Origin: Atopobiaceae bacterium UBA7016
GTDB taxonomy: Bacteria > Actinomycetota > Coriobacteriia > Coriobacteriales > Atopobiaceae
Length of the DNA stretch: 5,590 nucleotides
Direction: 5' to 3'
Assembly (NCBI GenBank): GCA_002449555.1
Contig: DJXA01000043.1
Span: 1-5,590, forward strand
How positions within the stretch are numbered: position 1 is the first letter of the stretch; every line of letters starts with the position of its first letter. Positions 5,333 through 5,590 of this stretch are shown in pieces. The translations under genes and the position numbers were made by a program. Under the pieces are notes generated by a model that did not search any database, had not been told where the DNA came from, and saw only the letters and a program-made list of their open reading frames with translations.

Positions 5333-5590
5333 CGAGACCTCCTTGCAAAGTGCTCGCCCACGGCGGAAATGAGGCCGGCCGGCCCACCCAAGGCAAGGGC
5401 GAAGCGTGCCTTTGCGGCGGCGGAATCTCCGCGGAACCGGCGACGAAGGCGCAGGTAGCGCTCAGGGTCAGCCTGCAGCGCGCGCAGGTTTGCCACGCGC
5501 CAGCTATCCCACGTGGCGAGGTCAAGCCGGCTCGTTTCCTCAAAGCGCGCAAACTGCTCGCCCGCCGACTGGAGAAACGCCAGCCCCACC
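5329..5590 (-). CDS. C-terminal fragment of a probable type B family 2 glycosyltransferase (cut by right window edge)
   Basis: The frame is open to the window edge, and the GTG at 5589 is only the edge, not a credible start. The 86 visible residues hold no catalytic motif. Their pattern matches the C-terminal end of the 366-aa type B glycosyltransferase in this array: ANLRALQADPERY (33-45) aligns with ADLRFLLDEPERF, and ALGGPAGLISAVGEHFARRSR at the terminus aligns with ELGGPGLVAGMVAKRAKRGRS. It is therefore best read as the tail of another type B enzyme, with the catalytic domain outside the window. Its stop overlaps the next ATG by 4 nt, placing it in the same operon. Family assignment rests on this short similarity and context, so it is less certain than the other genes. 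Confidence 0.65.
   Translation of the reverse strand, partial: VGLAFLQSAGEQFARFEETSRLDLATWDSWRVANLRALQADPERYLRLRRRFRGDSAAAKARFALALGGPAGLISAVGEHFARRSR
5338..5344 (-). promoter_or_regulatory. Ribosome binding site of the 358-aa glycosyltransferase
   Basis: AAGGAGG on the minus strand inside the end of the preceding gene, 5 nt from the ATG at 5332 and 8 nt from the adjacent in-frame ATG at 5329. It is the strongest such site in the glycosyltransferase array and leaves the choice between the two tandem ATG codons open. Confidence 0.7.

Noticed and set aside
1..5590. A new defence, toxin or CRISPR-like system
   Set aside because: All coding space is taken by glycosyltransferases and pyrimidine genes; no nuclease, toxin-antitoxin pair, reverse transcriptase, tRNA, rRNA or repeat-spacer array was seen on either strand.

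Overview
The window is a GC-rich bacterial segment in which every supported gene lies on the minus strand, so it is read from high to low coordinates. High GC, pervasive antisense open frames typical of high-GC codon use, clear AGGAGG-type ribosome binding sites and a Gram-positive style PyrR attenuator point to a high-GC Gram-positive. An actinobacterial lineage such as Coriobacteriia (Olsenella/Collinsella-like) is my best guess. The lineage is an inference from style, not from a marker gene.

Right-hand three quarters (5590 to 999): a tight array of five family 2 (GT-A fold) glycosyltransferase genes. The first is only a C-terminal fragment cut by the window edge. Spacing is a 4-nt overlap, a 2-nt gap, a 49-nt gap and a 4-nt overlap, so this is the downstream end of an operon whose promoter lies outside the window. 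Two subfamilies are present. Type A (358, 349 and 352 aa) carries NGG(L/V)SSARNAG, a D-x-D-D motif and a GED motif. Type B (366 aa, and by its C-terminal pattern the edge fragment) carries NSGYGASMNRG, ESDD and QD at the corresponding places. Together they probably add successive sugars to a cell-surface polysaccharide or cell-wall glycan. Donor and acceptor cannot be read from the sequence.

Middle (1000 to 749): a non-coding stretch of about 250 bp. It holds a perfect 66-bp spacerless palindrome touching the stop codon of the last glycosyltransferase, then a sigma-70-type promoter (TTGCCG, 17 bp, TATAGT). A leader of about 120 nt follows, carrying an intrinsic terminator just before the pyrR ribosome binding site. 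The leader's 5' part is complementary to the terminator's 5' arm over 10 nt and can also fold on itself. This is the antiterminator / anti-antiterminator layout of PyrR-controlled pyr operons.

Left end (748 to 1): pyrR (uracil-sensing attenuation regulator / uracil phosphoribosyltransferase) followed by the start of pyrB (aspartate carbamoyltransferase catalytic chain), sharing one base (TAATG). This is the head of a de novo pyrimidine operon, expected to be shut off by PyrR when uridine nucleotides are abundant. UTP-derived sugar nucleotides are common glycosyltransferase donors, but the two operons look transcriptionally separate and the adjacency may be incidental.
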